Part shown: in pieces, positions 42,892 through 50,615 of the stretch
Layout: the number at the start of each line of letters is the position of its first letter
How positions within the stretch are numbered: the first letter of the stretch is position 1
Source: Bacteroidota bacterium
GTDB lineage: Bacteria > Bacteroidota > Bacteroidia > SXHM01
Reading direction: 5' to 3'
NCBI GenBank assembly: GCA_947479755.1
Contig: CANKAM010000021.1
Location: 1 to 57,773, forward strand
DNA: 57,773 nt
Notes under the pieces: generated by a model
Told to the model about the DNA's origin: nothing
Database searches by the model: none
What the model saw: the letters and a program-made list of their open reading frames with translations, nothing else
Position numbers and translations under genes: made by a program

Positions 42892-44376
42892 ATGTCAACT
42901 GAAACAACTGCATCTGTAAACAGAACATCTAAAAAAGGCTACGAAGCCGAACTCAAAGAATGGATACGCTATGAGAAAGCCGCTACCGAACTGATTAAAA
43001 CAGTTTGCGATTTGTGGTTAGACAAAAGCGTGGAACTGATTGTTTTCAGACGCGAGCTTTATAACAAAAGCATCAGCGAAATTCTGGACATTCATGATTA
43101 TGCGAATAAAATTGTGCGCAAGCCCATTAGCATTATGGATACATTGCTAATTGCAAAAGAAATTGCAAAGCTTGACCTCTCCCCTGCCCGTATTGACTTG
43201 GGAAAACTTACCAACGAATGGATACAAGAAAAAACATCCTTTGAAAATGAAACCGCTTTTGTTACTAATAAACTAGGTAATTTCATTGGTAAAGAAAAAC
43301 GTGTATTGGAGCCTAAAGATGTGGTATTGTATGGTTTCGGAAGGATTGGAAGATTAGCTGCACGTGAACTAATTACCCAGGCAGGTAAAGGAGAACAATT
43401 GCGCCTTCGCGCTATCGTTACCCGCAGCAACAGCGATGCTGATATTATTAAACGTGCTGATTTGTTAAGAACAGACTCTGTTCATGGACCTTTTCCGGGA
43501 ACTATTGATGTTGACTCAGCAAATAAAGCGCTTATCATCAACGGGCATTATGTGCAGATGATTGCTGCCAATAATCCGGAGGATATTGATTATACGGCTC
43601 ACGGTATTGACAATGCTTTGGTAATTGACAACACGGGTGTTTCGCGCGACCGTGATGGATTGGGCAAACATCTGAAAGCAAAAGGTGTGGCTCAGGTTTT
43701 ATTGACTGCTCCGGGCAAAGGCGATATTCCAAACATTGTTCATGGGGTTAATCAGGAGAAGTTTGACATTAAGAAAGAGAACATTTTCTCTGCTGCTTCG
43801 TGCACAACCAACGCTATTGTTCCTGTTCTGAAAGTGATTGAGGACACATTGGGTATTCATCACGGACATATTGAAACCATCCACTCTTATACCAACGACC
43901 AAAACCTGTTGGACAACTATCACAAAAAATACCGCAGAGGTCGCTCTGCTGCATTGAACATGGTTATTACCGAAACCGGTGCAGGAAGCGCTATTACCAA
44001 AGTTATTCCGGGATTAAAAGGTAAGTTTACTGCAAACGCAGTGCGCGTACCAACGCCTAACGTTTCGCTGGCTATTTTAAATCTTACGGTAAACCGCGAA
44101 ACCAGCAAAGAAGAAGTGAACGCTATTTTGCGTGAGGCATCACTGAATGGTGATTTGGTAGAGCAAATTCAGTATTCATATTCCAACGAGTTGGTTTCTT
44201 CTGACATTGTTGGAAATCATTGCGCTTCGGTGGTTGACAGCCCTGCAACGCTTATTTCGGACGACAAGAAAAGCACTGTTATTTATGTATGGTATGATAA
44301 CGAGTATGGCTATACCCGTCAGGTTATCCGTCTTTCAAAATACCTTGCTGACGTTATTCGTTTGAGGTATTACTAA
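42892..44376 (+). CDS. Glyceraldehyde-3-phosphate dehydrogenase with N-terminal extension
   Basis: 494 residues. The catalytic part begins at about residue 140: Rossmann motif LYGFGRIGRLAAREL, nucleophile C304 in FSAASCTTNAIVPVL, H331 in IETIHSYTNDQ, and YDNEYGYTRQVIRLSKYL at the end. The first 140 residues form a helical extension with EAELKEWIRYEKAATELIKTVCDLWLDKSVELIVFRRELYN. Such long GAPDHs are a recognised group in Bacteroidota and some other bacteria; whether the extension changes cofactor preference or direction is not known to me. A GAPDH of normal length would be expected elsewhere. It is a single-gene unit between two terminators. Confidence 0.93.
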   Translation: MSTETTASVNRTSKKGYEAELKEWIRYEKAATELIKTVCDLWLDKSVELIVFRRELYNKSISEILDIHDYANKIVRKPISIMDTLLIAKEIAKLDLSPARIDLGKLTNEWIQEKTSFENETAFVTNKLGNFIGKEKRVLEPKDVVLYGFGRIGRLAARELITQAGKGEQLRLRAIVTRSNSDADIIKRADLLRTDSVHGPFPGTIDVDSANKALIINGHYVQMIAANNPEDIDYTAHGIDNALVIDNTGVSRDRDGLGKHLKAKGVAQVLLTAPGKGDIPNIVHGVNQEKFDIKKENIFSAASCTTNAIVPVLKVIEDTLGIHHGHIETIHSYTNDQNLLDNYHKKYRRGRSAALNMVITETGAGSAITKVIPGLKGKFTANAVRVPTPNVSLAILNLTVNRETSKEEVNAILREASLNGDLVEQIQYSYSNELVSSDIVGNHCASVVDSPATLISDDKKSTVIYVWYDNEYGYTRQVIRLSKYLADVIRLRYY

Positions 44377-44387
44377 AATGAAAAGAG

Positions 44388-44425
44388 AAAGAAACCCCTC
44401 GCCTAAGGCGAGGGGTTTCTTTTTT
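44388..44425 (+). terminator. Strong terminator of the GAPDH gene
   Basis: A 16-bp stem with arms AAAGAAACCCCTCGCC and GGCGAGGGGTTTCTTT (44388-44403 and 44407-44422), loop TAA, followed by T residues. The core (44395-44415) is identical to that of the terminator at 46145-46165. Confidence 0.95.
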
Positions 44426-44434
44426 ATAAAGGTG

Positions 44435-44442
44435 TATCTTTG
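44435..44442 (+). promoter_or_regulatory. -7 box of the toxin-antitoxin-like pair and rlmB
   Basis: TATCTTTG fits TAnnTTTG. It lies 12 bases after the GAPDH terminator stem and 11 bases before the ATG at 44454. Confidence 0.6.
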
Positions 44443-44453
44443 CCAACTATTAA

Positions 44454-44771
44454 ATGGCAGAGCACACAGCAGTATCGGTAAACAAGGTTACAATAAGGCT
44501 TACAGACGAGCGATGGTTTCATATCTCGGAAGGACATCCTGAAATGGCAGGTTTGTTTTTTGAAATACTGGAAACAATAAGCGCTCCGGACTTTATTGCA
44601 GCAGGCAACTCAGGTGAATTTATTGCTGTTAAAGCCATAAAGAATGAAAAGAATATAGTGGCAGTGTATAAAGAAACAGATAAGAAAGACGGTTTTGTAA
44701 TCACATCCTTTCTTACCAACAAAATTGCTTCAATTAAAAAACGAACAGTACTATGGGAAAAGCAGAAATAA
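44454..44771 (+). CDS. Small PBECR2-like nuclease-fold protein, candidate toxin
   Basis: 105 residues. The pattern RLTDERWFHISEGHPEM, followed by a helix (FFEILETISAPDFI), a beta hairpin (GEFIAVKAI), NIVAVYKETDKKDGFVITSF and a C-terminal strand ending VLW, resembles the PBECR2 group of BECR-fold (barnase-EndoU-colicin-RelE-like) small nucleases and the DUF4258-type proteins. The H in WFHI and the HPE are candidate active-site residues (inference). Cytosolic. Its last 19 bases overlap the next gene, which encodes a DUF2283 protein; proteins of that type are commonly found beside such small nucleases and may neutralise them. Toxicity is unproven. Confidence 0.65.
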   Translation: MAEHTAVSVNKVTIRLTDERWFHISEGHPEMAGLFFEILETISAPDFIAAGNSGEFIAVKAIKNEKNIVAVYKETDKKDGFVITSFLTNKIASIKKRTVLWEKQK

Positions 44772-44983
44772 ACGAGTTTATAAAATTAGTTCCTGCCTTT
44801 ATTAAGAGACCAAACATCTGGACTTCTTATGACACGGAGGCAGATGTGCTTTATATTGATTTCAAAAAACCTGCTCATGTTGACGATACCGAACTTACGG
44901 ATGACGATATTATTATCCGTTATGAGGGAAACGAAGTGGTGGGTATAACTGTGATGAACGCTAAGAAAAGAAATCTGAAATAA
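44753..44983 (+). CDS. DUF2283-like protein, candidate antitoxin or partner
   Basis: 76 residues. Segment WTSYDTEADVLYIDFKKPAHVDDTELTDDDIIIRYEGNEVVGITVMNAKKR is the DUF2283 pattern (YDxEADxLYI...D.IIIRYxGxEVVGxTVxNA). It has no DNA-binding motif that I can identify. The gene overlaps the upstream candidate toxin by 19 bases, and its start (ATGGGAAAAGCAGAA) reads out of frame inside that gene, so the two products are made from one transcript. Probably cytosolic; function in any toxin-antitoxin pair is inferred. Confidence 0.8.
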   Translation: MGKAEINEFIKLVPAFIKRPNIWTSYDTEADVLYIDFKKPAHVDDTELTDDDIIIRYEGNEVVGITVMNAKKRNLK

Positions 44984-44995
44984 AGCTACTGACTA

Positions 44996-45751
44996 ATGGA
45001 ACTATCACCAACACGCAAAACCGAGATTGTTTTCGGTATTCACCCGGTTATTGAAGCAATAAAATCGGGTAAAGAGATTGATAAAATTGTATTGCAGAAC
45101 GGGGTTAAAAGCCCGCAAATGGCAGATCTGCATCAGTTGATTAAAACAGCCAATATTCCTTTTCAATACGTTCCGCTGGAGCGCATTAACCGCATTACGT
45201 TTAAGAACCATCAGGGGGTAGTGGCTATTATGTCGCCTGTGGTTTACCATAAACTGGAGAACATTTTGCCCGAAATTTTTGAGCGTGGCGAAACGCCTCT
45301 TCTTGTTATTCTTGACGGCATAACCGATGTGGGAAACATGGGTGCTATTGTGCGTACAGCCGAATGTGCAGGCGTTCACGCCATTATTATTCCCGACAAA
45401 GGCTCGGCACAAATTAATTCACATTCTATTAAATCATCGGCAGGGGCTATGTTTAAAATACCCATTTGCCGTGCTTCGTCACTAAAAGAGGTGGTGCAAC
45501 TGCTGCGCAACAGCGGCCTGCAAGTAGTAGCCTGTACCGAAAAAACCAAAGACGCTTATACTACGGTTGATTATACCGTGCCCACCGCTTTTGTAATGGG
45601 CTCCGAAGAAACAGGTATCTCCAACGATATCCTGCGTAATGCCGATAAGCTGGTGGCTATTCCGCTGGCAGGCGAAATATCATCACTTAATGTATCGGTT
45701 TCGGCCGGGGTGGTATTGTATGAGGCGGTGAGGCAGCGGGGGAAGGGATAA
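44996..45751 (+). CDS. rlmB: 23S rRNA (guanosine-2'-O)-methyltransferase of the TrmH family
   Basis: 251 residues. A SPOUT-fold (trefoil-knot) 2'-O-methyltransferase. N-terminal RNA-binding domain starting TEIVFGIHPVIEAIKSGKEIDKIVLQNG; motif 1 LDGITDVGNMGAIVRTAECAG; motif 2 AFVMGSEETGIS; motif 3 IPLAGEISSLNVSVSAGVVLYE, which includes the knot. RlmB methylates G2251 of 23S rRNA in the ribosomal P loop; this assignment over other TrmH family members rests on overall pattern only. Lies 12 bases after the DUF2283 gene, so the housekeeping gene may be co-transcribed with the toxin-antitoxin-like pair. Confidence 0.9.
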   Translation: MELSPTRKTEIVFGIHPVIEAIKSGKEIDKIVLQNGVKSPQMADLHQLIKTANIPFQYVPLERINRITFKNHQGVVAIMSPVVYHKLENILPEIFERGETPLLVILDGITDVGNMGAIVRTAECAGVHAIIIPDKGSAQINSHSIKSSAGAMFKIPICRASSLKEVVQLLRNSGLQVVACTEKTKDAYTTVDYTVPTAFVMGSEETGISNDILRNADKLVAIPLAGEISSLNVSVSAGVVLYEAVRQRGKG

Positions 45752-45794
45752 TTACCCAAGAAATACCTTTTTAAAACAAAAAAATCGTTTCTGC

Positions 45795-46044
45795 TCACCT
45801 TGGCGTGTCTGGAAATAAGGAAACACGTGTCCTGACTCCAAAAACTTCGACAAGTTGAATTGAAACACTCGTTTCAATTCAAAGCCGTGCGTCAGGGTGG
45901 ATAAAAACGCGTGTTCTTATTCGCCTAAAAGCATGGCTACCTATAGGATCAGCCTGTCCGGATAGGAAACCCCATGCCAGGCTGAGGCAAAACAATTGTT
46001 TCATTTCAAAGCCACGCACCAAGGTGAGGCGAAACACATGTTTC
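45795..46044. repeat. Palindrome-rich non-coding element with about 42-nt spacing
   Basis: No gene in 45752-46196. The outer arms CTCACCTTGG-CGTG (45795-45808) and CACG-CA-CCAAGGTGAG (46013-46028) are inverted complements. Between and just beyond them six palindromic centres lie at about 45826 (ACACGTGT), 45868 (TTGAATTGAAAC/GTTTCAATTCAA with loop ACTC), 45909 (ACGCGT), 45953 (CCTAT/ATAGG within GCATGG/CCATGC), 45995 (AAACAATTGTTT) and 46037 (GAAACA/TGTTTC). The spacing is about 42 nt each. The arm 'TTTCaaTTCAAAGCC..GC..CA.GGTG' occurs twice directly (45872-45900, 46000-46025) and once inverted (45795-45830). Confidence 0.75.
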
Positions 46045-46133
46045 CGTTCACATCTTCAGCAACTTGGATATTAAAACGGCCTTTGAGAAATCAGAATACA
46101 ACACAACTACATAAAAATCAGCAAGTAACACAT

Positions 46134-46176
46134 AAAAAGAGAAGCCCCTCGCCTAAGGCGAGGGGCTTCTCTTTTT
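46134..46176. terminator. Very strong bidirectional terminator
   Basis: A perfect 20-bp stem (46134-46153 with 46157-46176), loop TAA, A run on one side and T run on the other. Serves the minus-strand lysyl oxidase-like gene (20 bases after its stop) and any plus-strand transcript from rlmB. Same 21-base core as the GAPDH terminator. Confidence 0.95.
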
Positions 46177-46196
46177 TAAATCAGCTAATCGCTCCC

Positions 46197-48029
46197 CTAC
46201 TCCATCTCCGAAATCTTCAGCGTAACACTTCTTTCGTTGCTAAGCAAACGCACCATATAAACACCGGCACTCATGCCGCTTGCCTTAGCACTGAAGTTGA
46301 GCTCATGGCTGCCTACACTTTCAACGCCATTTACCAACGTTGCTACTCTTTCGCCCACAATATTAAATACCTCTAATACAACAGGACTTTTACCGTCCGC
46401 GAAATAAGCAATGGTAGTTGCATTGCGGTAAGGATTAGGATAAGCCGCCAGTAAACTGGTACGCTGCTCATACGCATCGATGCCGGTGGTAAAGATGTTT
46501 ACATCATACGTAACGCTGTCCACATCACCGCTGCAATGGTTGGTAACATAAAGGGTAACATCATAATTGCCATCCACAGGGTAAACATGCGTTGGGTTTT
46601 GTGCAGATGAAGTAGTTCCGTCACCAAAATCCCAGTTGAAAATACCGTTTACATCGGGCGTGTTAAAAAAGTGAACCGTAGTACCGCTCACCGAATACGA
46701 GAACTGCGCCACAGGAGGCGTTGGCTCTGTTTGTTGGGTAAGCGTAATAGGAGCAACAACGGTGTTGTTGTTTTCATTGGTTTCTAAAAAATTGTTGTTG
46801 GGGTCGGTAGTGGAAACCACATAATAATCACCGTTGCAGATGTCTACTGGAAACTGAATGTCCATACCTTCCAGTCCCTGACTGTAAATATCAAGGTTGC
46901 CGGTATAAATACCCTGATCCTGACCGCAACCGCTCACAACACCAAAAGGTGCATTTGGAATTTCAGCCATGGTAAGCGTATCACCATTTTCCTGATCAAT
47001 ACACCAACCGTAATTGTTGCTGCAATCACCCAGATTAATCAGGCAGAAACTCACTTTTTGTCCTTCCGCAATCATATCCCAGTTCAGCGGATTAGGGTCG
47101 CCATTATCTCTGCGCACCGAAAACTGCGCCCAGTCATCCACATGCACGTGACCATGCGAAGGGTGATACGTCATCGTTCCGGCAGAGCGCGTATAAGAGC
47201 TCATTGTATTTCCTTCTCTGCGGTAAATAGTTTGATGAATACGTTGTTTAGGATAACTTAAATCAGGACACTGTGTAGTTGAGCACGGAACAGGTTGTGT
47301 TCCGCAAAAGCAAGAATCAACACCGTGAATTTCCATTGGCCCCCAGCCGATATTAGGAGTTGCATTACTCAAACGCATGTAGCCAACATACTCTGTATGC
47401 TCTGCTTCAATAATTGCGGCACTTGCTGTCATATCGGGAATAAGGTCGCAGGTATCACTGCCATCAGGACAAAGGCAGTTACCTGCATTTGCCAATCCGC
47501 ACGGACCCGGAGGCGGCAGTGGATCAGCAGGAGGGTTAGCCCCGAAGGTAATGCTGAAACTGTTTACAGTTCCCACATCGGCCCCAGCCAAATCCTGAAC
47601 ACACAACTGCCATGTTCCGTTAGGGTTCATACCTATATTATAAGCATTAAGACTTTGGTCAGGAATAAAGGTACCGGTAAAAGGGGCAAAGCCATTAGCA
47701 ACATAACCATCTTCAGCATCTTCTCTAAAACAGGTAGCAGTAAAATTATCTCCATCACCACCGCGTGTATTGGAAAGAATAGCTTCAAAACCAAGTGGTG
47801 AGCGTAGAGTTATGCGCAAGTCACCATCCCATGTATGAGTAATATCAATACAGGCAGTAGTAACTCCCCATGAAGCATTAGCAACAGTAGGCAAACCCGA
47901 AACAGTTAAATCAAAACAAACTTCGGCAGCAGGAGCATCAGGAATAGCGCCACCTGTATTATTTGTAAACGTTTGTGCCATTGCATTAGCAACAAACAAA
48001 ATAGATGCGAGGGTAAATAGTTTTTTCAT
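46197..48029 (-). CDS. Secreted lysyl oxidase-like protein with P-domain, PKD and T9SS type A tail
   Basis: 610 residues. Signal peptide 1-19 (VANAMAQ). Residues about 20-165 resemble a proprotein-convertase P-domain (ITHTWDGDLRITLRSPLGFEAILSNTRGGDGDNF, NPNGTWQLCVQDLAGADVG). A Cys/Pro-rich linker follows. Residues about 195-430 are a lysyl oxidase-type domain with the copper-binding HxHxH in HPSHGHVHVDDW (H292, H294, H296; H289 before it) and many cysteines. A PKD domain (FNWDFGDGTTSSAQNPTHVY, about 455-510) and a type A sorting domain (YPNPYRNATTIAYF ... GVYMVRLLS) end it. Exported across the outer membrane; might oxidise lysine side chains of surface proteins (inference). The lysine-tyrosyl cofactor residues cannot be fixed without alignment. 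Confidence 0.88.
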   Translation of the reverse strand: MKKLFTLASILFVANAMAQTFTNNTGGAIPDAPAAEVCFDLTVSGLPTVANASWGVTTACIDITHTWDGDLRITLRSPLGFEAILSNTRGGDGDNFTATCFREDAEDGYVANGFAPFTGTFIPDQSLNAYNIGMNPNGTWQLCVQDLAGADVGTVNSFSITFGANPPADPLPPPGPCGLANAGNCLCPDGSDTCDLIPDMTASAAIIEAEHTEYVGYMRLSNATPNIGWGPMEIHGVDSCFCGTQPVPCSTTQCPDLSYPKQRIHQTIYRREGNTMSSYTRSAGTMTYHPSHGHVHVDDWAQFSVRRDNGDPNPLNWDMIAEGQKVSFCLINLGDCSNNYGWCIDQENGDTLTMAEIPNAPFGVVSGCGQDQGIYTGNLDIYSQGLEGMDIQFPVDICNGDYYVVSTTDPNNNFLETNENNNTVVAPITLTQQTEPTPPVAQFSYSVSGTTVHFFNTPDVNGIFNWDFGDGTTSSAQNPTHVYPVDGNYDVTLYVTNHCSGDVDSVTYDVNIFTTGIDAYEQRTSLLAAYPNPYRNATTIAYFADGKSPVVLEVFNIVGERVATLVNGVESVGSHELNFSAKASGMSAGVYMVRLLSNERSVTLKISEME

Positions 48030-48186
48030 TAATTGTATTAAAGATTAGTAATCCGTTAAGTTTTTAACAGCGTGAATTTAGCAAGTATTTATTAAGCTAT
48101 TGCCTGTATGGGCAAAATATATTTACATTTATGGAAATTTTTCAGCAACACTAAAGCAACAGGTATAACATCAAACATCAACAATC

Positions 48187-49845
48187 ATGATAAAAAATTT
48201 ACTCCTTATCAGTTCACTGTTTCTTGTTCAAACATTCAGTGCTATAGCTCAGGAAGCCGAAACCAAGGCAACTCCGCAGGCTAAACTAAATCCTGAGAAG
48301 AAAGACGCATCACACAAACCCAAAATAGCTTTGGGTGCAGGCGTTTTCACCTACTTTGGTGAAGTGCGCGACAATAGTTTTTCGCATCTCTTTACCAGCA
48401 GCATGGGCTACGAACTCACTGTTTCACGCAACATATCCAACTCTTTCGGTGTTGATTTGAGAGTTATCTACGGTAATCTGAGTGTTAACGAACGCGGTGC
48501 AGGCAACAACTTCAATTTTAAATCAGAAGTATGGAACGGAAGTGCCAACCTTGTTTACAACTTCTCGGGTCTATACAAAAAACAACGCGTTATCCAACCC
48601 TTTATTTCTGCGGGAATAGCATACCTCAGCTTTAGTTCAAAAACAGATTTAATCAGTGCAACCGGAATACAATATCACTACTGGAATGATGGGACCATCC
48701 GCGACCTTGACCAAAGCGATGTAAATGCTGAGAACGCTGTTAAACTCCAACGCGACTACGAATACGAAACCGATTTACGCGAACAAAACCTGGATGGGTT
48801 AGGCAAATACAAACAGTTTGCCATCAGTGTTCCCTTGGGTGCAGGCTTTAATATTAAGGTGAGCGACCGTTTTGGCATGAAACTTTCAACAACCTACTTC
48901 CTCAACTTCACCGATTTGATTGATAATATTTCAGATGCCGGTGAAGGTGCACGCAAAGGCAACTCGGCAAACGATAATTTTATGTTCACCAGCATTGGGT
49001 TCAGCTATGCATTGTGGAGCGAAGAACCTTTTTCTTCAAAAAGTCACAAAAGTAAAGACGTTGAAAAATATAAACTACCCAAAGGTTATTACAACGATGC
49101 TGACTTAGGTGATGTGAGTGAACTTGACAAAATAGCACCTGCAACACCTGCAAAATCTAATTACGTTCAACCTACTGACGAAGAGTTTGAATCCATGAAA
49201 GCTTACAACCGCAAAAACGTGAACAACGCTGTTATGCAGGCAGAGGGAAGCTCAGGTGAAAAGGGCGGCAACTTCACCGTACAGGTTGGTGCATACGGAA
49301 GGAATGTTCCTCAGGAAATTCAGAAAAAAATAGACGGAATTGAGGGAGTGGTGCAAACAAAGGTAAATGACTCCATTACAATTTTCACTATTGGTTCTTA
49401 CGAGAAATTTGAAGACGCAGAAAAAATACAGAACCAGTTAATTCATGATGGGCTGAACGATGCATTCGGACTGAAAGAAAACAAGGTAAAAGAAGTAACA
49501 GCCAAATTAGACAAACTGATAAAATCAAATCCCCAGCTAAAAGAACTATATAAGAACACAATAGGAGCAGACGTACTTACCTTTAAAGTACAAACAGAAG
49601 AATACCGTGGCGAGTTTGATGTTGCAAAATTTGCAGATGTTATTTCTACTTACGGAATGCAAATGCAGACTACAACAGGGGGCTTAAAGATTTACACCTT
49701 CGGCTCGTTTGACAATTACAACGATGCTCAGAAACTGCAAAGTGAATTAACAAAGCGTGGCATAACTAAACTTAAAGTAAAATCATACCTGAACGAGAAA
49801 CCAATTTCAGTGGAAGATGCACTTGAGTTTTTCGAAAAAGAATAA
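48187..49845 (+). CDS. Outer-membrane beta-barrel protein with two SPOR-like C-terminal units
   Basis: 552 residues. Signal peptide 1-21 (FLVQTFSAIAQ). Residues about 48-290 show alternating amphipathic strands of a small barrel (ALGAGVFTYFGEVRD, LTVSRNISNSFGVDLRVIYG, WNGSANLVYNFSG, IQPFISAGIAYLSF, AISVPLGAGFNIKVSDRFGMKLSTTYFLNF, FMFTSIGFSYALW). The C-terminal part holds two SPOR-like units (about 358-425: FTVQVGAYGRN ... TIFTIGSYEKFEDAEKIQNQL; and about 458-535: LKIYTFGSFDNYNDAQKLQSEL). SPOR domains bind denuded peptidoglycan, so the protein may tie the outer membrane to the cell wall (inference). It is divergent from the lysyl oxidase-like gene. Confidence 0.85.
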   Translation: MIKNLLLISSLFLVQTFSAIAQEAETKATPQAKLNPEKKDASHKPKIALGAGVFTYFGEVRDNSFSHLFTSSMGYELTVSRNISNSFGVDLRVIYGNLSVNERGAGNNFNFKSEVWNGSANLVYNFSGLYKKQRVIQPFISAGIAYLSFSSKTDLISATGIQYHYWNDGTIRDLDQSDVNAENAVKLQRDYEYETDLREQNLDGLGKYKQFAISVPLGAGFNIKVSDRFGMKLSTTYFLNFTDLIDNISDAGEGARKGNSANDNFMFTSIGFSYALWSEEPFSSKSHKSKDVEKYKLPKGYYNDADLGDVSELDKIAPATPAKSNYVQPTDEEFESMKAYNRKNVNNAVMQAEGSSGEKGGNFTVQVGAYGRNVPQEIQKKIDGIEGVVQTKVNDSITIFTIGSYEKFEDAEKIQNQLIHDGLNDAFGLKENKVKEVTAKLDKLIKSNPQLKELYKNTIGADVLTFKVQTEEYRGEFDVAKFADVISTYGMQMQTTTGGLKIYTFGSFDNYNDAQKLQSELTKRGITKLKVKSYLNEKPISVEDALEFFEKE

Positions 49846-49884
49846 CAGATTTTTTTGACATTAATAATGCGTTAATATTTTTTA

Positions 49885-49892
49885 TAGGTTTG
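49885..49892 (+). promoter_or_regulatory. -7 box of the 49910 lipoprotein gene
   Basis: TAGGTTTG fits TAnnTTTG, 17 bases before the ATG at 49910. Confidence 0.55.
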
Positions 49893-49909
49893 TAAAAAAT
49901 CATTCGAAC

Positions 49910-50512
49910 ATGAAACACATTTTACTTTTTGTAATTATTTCGGCAGCAATTGTAGTTAATTCGGGTTGCGCTTCAAAGTTGATGTCGTTTGAAAAGCGCA
50001 GATACAACAAAGGCTACCATGTTGATTTTGCTGAGAAGAAAGACAAAAAAGGAAACACTATTGTTACTGAAAAATTCGCAACTATTGCTACACAAAAAAC
50101 AACTAAATTAATTTCGGCAAGCAACGAAAACACATACAGTCCGTTACCTGAATTAACTACCAGTTCAAAGTTTATTGAAGAGGAACCAGTAGTTGCTTCA
50201 GTTGAAAAACCAAAAAAAGAGAGAAACAAATTTTTCCAAAACCCAATACTTAAACATTTTACAGGTTCAAAATTTAAAGCCACAGCAAAGCACAGTTTAG
50301 ATAAATTAGTGATTAAGAAAAACACAGCCGGCACCAATCAAACCATGCAGTTTAACTTCTTCAAATTTCTGGGAGCAGTGATTGGCGGAGGATGTCTGCT
50401 TGCACTAGCCGTGATGCTATTTTCAAACTGGGCTTCCGTTACATTACTCATTACCTTTGTAAGCGGATGCATACTTGGATTGATTTTACTGATTGTTGGG
50501 GCAAACACCTAA
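49910..50512 (+). CDS. Lipoprotein with two C-terminal membrane segments, unknown function
   Basis: 200 residues. Lipoprotein signal with lipobox VNSGC (cysteine at about residue 20). The middle (about 30-140) is basic and disordered (EKRRYNKGYHVDFAEKKDKKG, KPKKERNKFFQNP). Two hydrophobic segments close the protein (about 148-168 FKFLGAVIGGGCLLALAVMLF and 173-195 VTLLITFVSGCILGLILLIVG). This architecture, a lipoprotein plus small hydrophobic tail, is frequent in Bacteroidota and unassigned. The combination of a lipobox and a double membrane anchor is unusual and may mean that it stays in the inner membrane. Monocistronic, closed by a terminator. Confidence 0.75.
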   Translation: MKHILLFVIISAAIVVNSGCASKLMSFEKRRYNKGYHVDFAEKKDKKGNTIVTEKFATIATQKTTKLISASNENTYSPLPELTTSSKFIEEEPVVASVEKPKKERNKFFQNPILKHFTGSKFKATAKHSLDKLVIKKNTAGTNQTMQFNFFKFLGAVIGGGCLLALAVMLFSNWASVTLLITFVSGCILGLILLIVGANT

Positions 50513-50535
50513 AACCTGAAAATATTTTCAATCAT

Positions 50536-50566
50536 AAAAAAGTCCCGAATTATTCGGGACTTTTTA
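50536..50566 (+). terminator. Intrinsic terminator after the 49910 lipoprotein gene
   Basis: Stem AAAAAGTCCCGAA with TTCGGGACTTTTT, loop TTA, followed by ATTTA. A clean rho-independent terminator. Confidence 0.9.
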
Positions 50567-50581
50567 TTTACAATATCCGAA

Positions 50582-50589
50582 TATCTTTG
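50582..50589 (+). promoter_or_regulatory. -7 box of the M49 peptidase gene
   Basis: TATCTTTG fits TAnnTTTG, 26 bases before the ATG at 50616. Confidence 0.6.
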
Positions 50590-50615
50590 TCACCCATTCA
50601 ATAATTTCTTATCAA

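Noticed and set aside
45795-46044. CRISPR array
   Set aside because: The 42-nt spacing suggested one, but the palindromic units are not identical, are not separated by unique spacers of one length, and no cas gene is present.
45996-46376. 126-residue open frame on the plus strand
   Set aside because: It runs through the palindrome element, the strong terminator and into the antisense of the lysyl oxidase-like gene; no domain or signal is seen.
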